In this document: positions 5,846-7,124 of the stretch, piece by piece
Numbering within the stretch: position 1 is the stretch's first letter
Layout of the letters: each line of letters opens with the position of its first letter
Assembly: GCA_003647035.1 (NCBI GenBank)
Contig: QMMB01000165.1
Coordinates: 1 to 7,124, forward strand
From: Deltaproteobacteria bacterium
GTDB taxonomy: Bacteria > Myxococcota_A > Polyangia > Polyangiales > Houyiibacteriaceae
Reading direction: 5' to 3'
DNA: 7,124 nucleotides
Position numbers and translations under genes: made by a program
The notes under the pieces: generated by a model
Told to the model about the DNA's origin: nothing
Database searches by the model: none
The model's input: the letters and a program-made list of their open reading frames with translations, nothing else

Positions 5846-6610
5846 CTACGGCAGCCCCCACGAGTGTCGAAGCGCGCCGTACTCGCTGCGGGGGAGGGCG
5901 ACCAGAGCGCTCACATTGGGTTCTAGCCAATCGGCAATCGTTTCGAGCGAGTCCAATGGCATCGCCGTGCATCCGGTCATCCCACTGTCCGGTCCCCGCC
6001 ACACATGAAGAAAGATGCAGCTCCCCGCCCCACGCTCGATTCGCCGGGTGTTGTGCTCGACGACAATTGCGATCGCGTACAGCTCATCCTGGCGACGCAT
6101 ATACTCTGCGCTCCGCCAATCGACGACGGTGTTCGCCGTCGACACGATCCGGTTGTAGTGATGCGACTTCGGATCATCGACACAGCGCAGCTCCGGCGTC
6201 GCCTGCACATAGGGCAGAGCCACCCGCTCCCGCCCCGCGTCATACCCGTATGCCGTCCCAATCTCGAACACCCCAGCGGGCGAACGCCCATCGCCCTCTC
6301 GCTTGATCGGCCCTGGCCGCCCCGTCGGCGCCCCGCTTCCATGAAGCCCCCGCCCCCAACCGTATCCTTCACGCCCAATGACGACGTCGATCACCGGCCC
6401 CACCGCTGTCCAAGCCTCACCGGGGGAGCGCTCATAGCGTCGGAGCTCCGCGCGAAATCCATTCCAGTCATCCGTGACGACGGTCACGAGCTGGGTCTTG
6501 TCTACGCCGATCAGCGTATTCGCTACTGGCGGCTTGTCACGACAGCTGCCCAACGCACACGCAACGAGAACCGCCGTCGCGATTCGACTCCGCTTGATCG
6601 CGCCTACCAC
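5846..6610 (-). CDS. L,D-transpeptidase (YkuD-family) lipoprotein
   Basis: YkuD-domain enzymes use a Cys to form or exchange L,D (3-3) peptidoglycan cross-links or to attach proteins to peptidoglycan. This 254-residue protein resembles the COG3786-type branch. Seen: a basic n-region and hydrophobic core ending in LGSC with Cys23 as the likely lipidated residue; SPAGVFEIGTAYGY at 110-123; RCVDDPKSHHYNRIV at 142-156; DWRSAEYM at 164-171; VVEHN at 183-187; and the catalytic block SCIFLHVWRGPDSGMTGCTA, with His202 and nucleophile Cys214. All key residues are present, so it should be active, tethered in the periplasm. The start is a GTG (complement of 6608-6610) preceded by AAGGGGTGGA, a usable ribosome site; no in-frame ATG keeps the signal peptide. 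It converges on the gene at 5212 with a 10-base gap and is divergent from the gene at 6814. A palindrome 28-46 bases upstream may be its operator. Confidence 0.92.
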   Translation of the reverse strand: MVGAIKRSRIATAVLVACALGSCRDKPPVANTLIGVDKTQLVTVVTDDWNGFRAELRRYERSPGEAWTAVGPVIDVVIGREGYGWGRGLHGSGAPTGRPGPIKREGDGRSPAGVFEIGTAYGYDAGRERVALPYVQATPELRCVDDPKSHHYNRIVSTANTVVDWRSAEYMRRQDELYAIAIVVEHNTRRIERGAGSCIFLHVWRGPDSGMTGCTAMPLDSLETIADWLEPNVSALVALPRSEYGALRHSWGLP

Positions 6611-6637
6611 TCCACCCCTTCGGGAAAGTCCCCTGTT

Positions 6638-6656
6638 TTCATAACGCGATTATGAA
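6638..6656. promoter_or_regulatory. Perfect 7-bp inverted repeat, possible operator for the L,D-transpeptidase gene
   Basis: TTCATAA-CGCGA-TTATGAA: two perfect 7-base arms around a 5-base centre, within the 203-base divergent gap. On the minus strand the right arm holds CATAAT (complement of 6649-6654), five of six matches to a -10 box, about 38 bases before the GTG start at 6610. An operator overlapping a promoter is the simplest reading; a dimeric regulator is implied but none is encoded in the window. The stem is AT-rich with no T-run, so a terminator is unlikely. Confidence 0.42.
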
Positions 6657-6813
6657 CGGGCTTTGAAGACATGGAAAGATGCGTCGCTTTTTTTACAGAG
6701 AGTCTCCTTTTCCACCACGAGCCACCGGCGTCGGAGCTAAGATCCACGCGACCCGATGCTCGAAGGGGACACGAGAGGACAAGTAGCGAGCGCGGGGCCG
6801 AAAGGAGATTGCG

Positions 6814-7089
6814 ATGCGTTGGATACTGGGTCTTCTCGTGATGGTGACGGCGTCGCCTGCTCTTGCGTTCGAGGGCGAGATCGAGGCGAAGACGTTCGGG
6901 GACGCGCCGGGCAACGATGCGGAGTTTGCGATCTATGTCTCCGACAAGCGCGACGTACGGATGGATGCGACCGCCAAGAGTCGCCGCGGGAAAGCGCGCC
7001 GGGTGTCGTACGTCAAGCCGGCCAAAGGCAAGTACGACTTCATGATCGACCACGACAAGAAGCAGGCCGTCAAGATTTCAAAGGATTAG
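6814..7089 (+). CDS. Small exported protein, DUF4412-like
   Basis: A 91-residue protein with a signal peptide at 1-18 (MRWILGLLVMV core, cleavage after ALA before Phe19). The mature part is about 73 residues, strand-rich and basic: FEGEIEAKTFG, then DAEFAIYVSDKRDVRMDATA, then a turn SRRGKARR, then YDFMIDHDKKQAVKI. The order (short opening strand, a V-S-D-K-x-x-V-R-M-D segment, then a late strand with IDHDKK) resembles DUF4412 proteins, which are exported and of unknown role. The mature region is short for that family, so it may be a minimal or truncated form. Translation start support is strong: AAAGGAGA at 6801-6808, 5 bases before ATG. It is divergent from the transpeptidase gene. Codon use looks like its neighbours. 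Confidence 0.8.
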   Translation: MRWILGLLVMVTASPALAFEGEIEAKTFGDAPGNDAEFAIYVSDKRDVRMDATAKSRRGKARRVSYVKPAKGKYDFMIDHDKKQAVKISKD

Positions 7090-7109
7090 GTCATTAGATC
7101 GACGAGTAC

Positions 7110-7117
7110 AAAGGGGA
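7110..7117 (+). promoter_or_regulatory. Possible ribosome binding site for a gene starting past the right edge
   Basis: AAAGGGGA lies 7 bases before the end of the window and 21 bases after the stop of the gene at 6814. The spacing would suit a start codon at about 7125, in a short operon with that gene. The start itself is not in the window. Confidence 0.28.
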
Positions 7118-7124
7118 ACCGCAA

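Noticed and set aside
6676..6694. Short AAAG...CTTT pairing with a seven-T run as intrinsic terminator
   Set aside because: Only four pairs can form and no plus-strand gene ends nearby; the T-run is inside the divergent promoter gap.
6604..7053. 149-codon open frame on the minus strand
   Set aside because: It is antisense to the well-supported gene at 6814 and its product is Arg/His-rich with no domain pattern or signal, typical of a shadow frame in GC-rich DNA.
7098..7124. Protein-like reading IDEYKGEPQ after the gene at 6814, hinting at a frameshifted longer protein
   Set aside because: The frame is closed by TAG at 7095-7097, more than one change would be needed to join it, and a ribosome site sits in the same bases.

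Overview
The window is high-GC bacterial DNA that fits a myxobacterium-like organism (Myxococcota, probably Polyangia or relatives). The evidence is a Hanks-type Ser/Thr kinase with a membrane anchor and an extracytoplasmic helical-repeat tail, a secreted protein with a Gly/Ala/Thr-rich linker leading into a MYXO-CTERM-like tail, an acidic Cys-rich lipoprotein, and a lipoprotein-type YkuD transpeptidase. The assignment comes from protein style only; there is no rRNA or other marker gene. No tRNA, rRNA, CRISPR array, insertion sequence or integrase was recognised, and no gene-free stretch exceeds about 200 bases.

Layout, left to right. (1) 2-1396, plus: 3' part of a membrane Ser/Thr kinase, cut by the window edge just before its HRD catalytic loop. 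(2) 1464-1889, plus: SRPBCC/polyketide-cyclase-like protein. (3) 1974-3239, plus: secreted protein of unknown function with a MYXO-CTERM-like surface tail. (4) 3356-4402, plus: lipoprotein with five Cys-rich helical-hairpin repeats and a 41-residue Asp-Ser/Thr tail. (5) 4413-5113: two gene remnants placed head to head, the 3' end of an unrecognised minus-strand gene and the C-terminal part of a TolC-family outer-membrane efflux protein on the plus strand. (6) 5212-5835, plus: exported beta-rich protein, DUF2846-like. (7) 5846-6610, minus: L,D-transpeptidase lipoprotein, converging on gene 6 with a 10-base gap. (8) 6814-7089, plus: small exported DUF4412-like protein, divergent from gene 7. A further gene may start just past the right edge.

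Nearly every product is predicted to be membrane-bound, exported or envelope-attached, so the theme is cell envelope and surface. The sequence does not show a single operon or pathway. Plus-strand gaps are 67 to 116 bases in the left half, and strand switches break up the right half. The item most worth attention is the lipoprotein at 3356-4402. Its six-cysteine repeat has mirror-symmetric spacing that predicts a triply disulfide-stapled antiparallel helical hairpin, repeated five times, followed by an acidic tail flanked by His/Cys clusters. I do not recognise it as a named family. Also notable are the head-to-head broken gene pair and a perfect 7-bp inverted repeat upstream of the transpeptidase.
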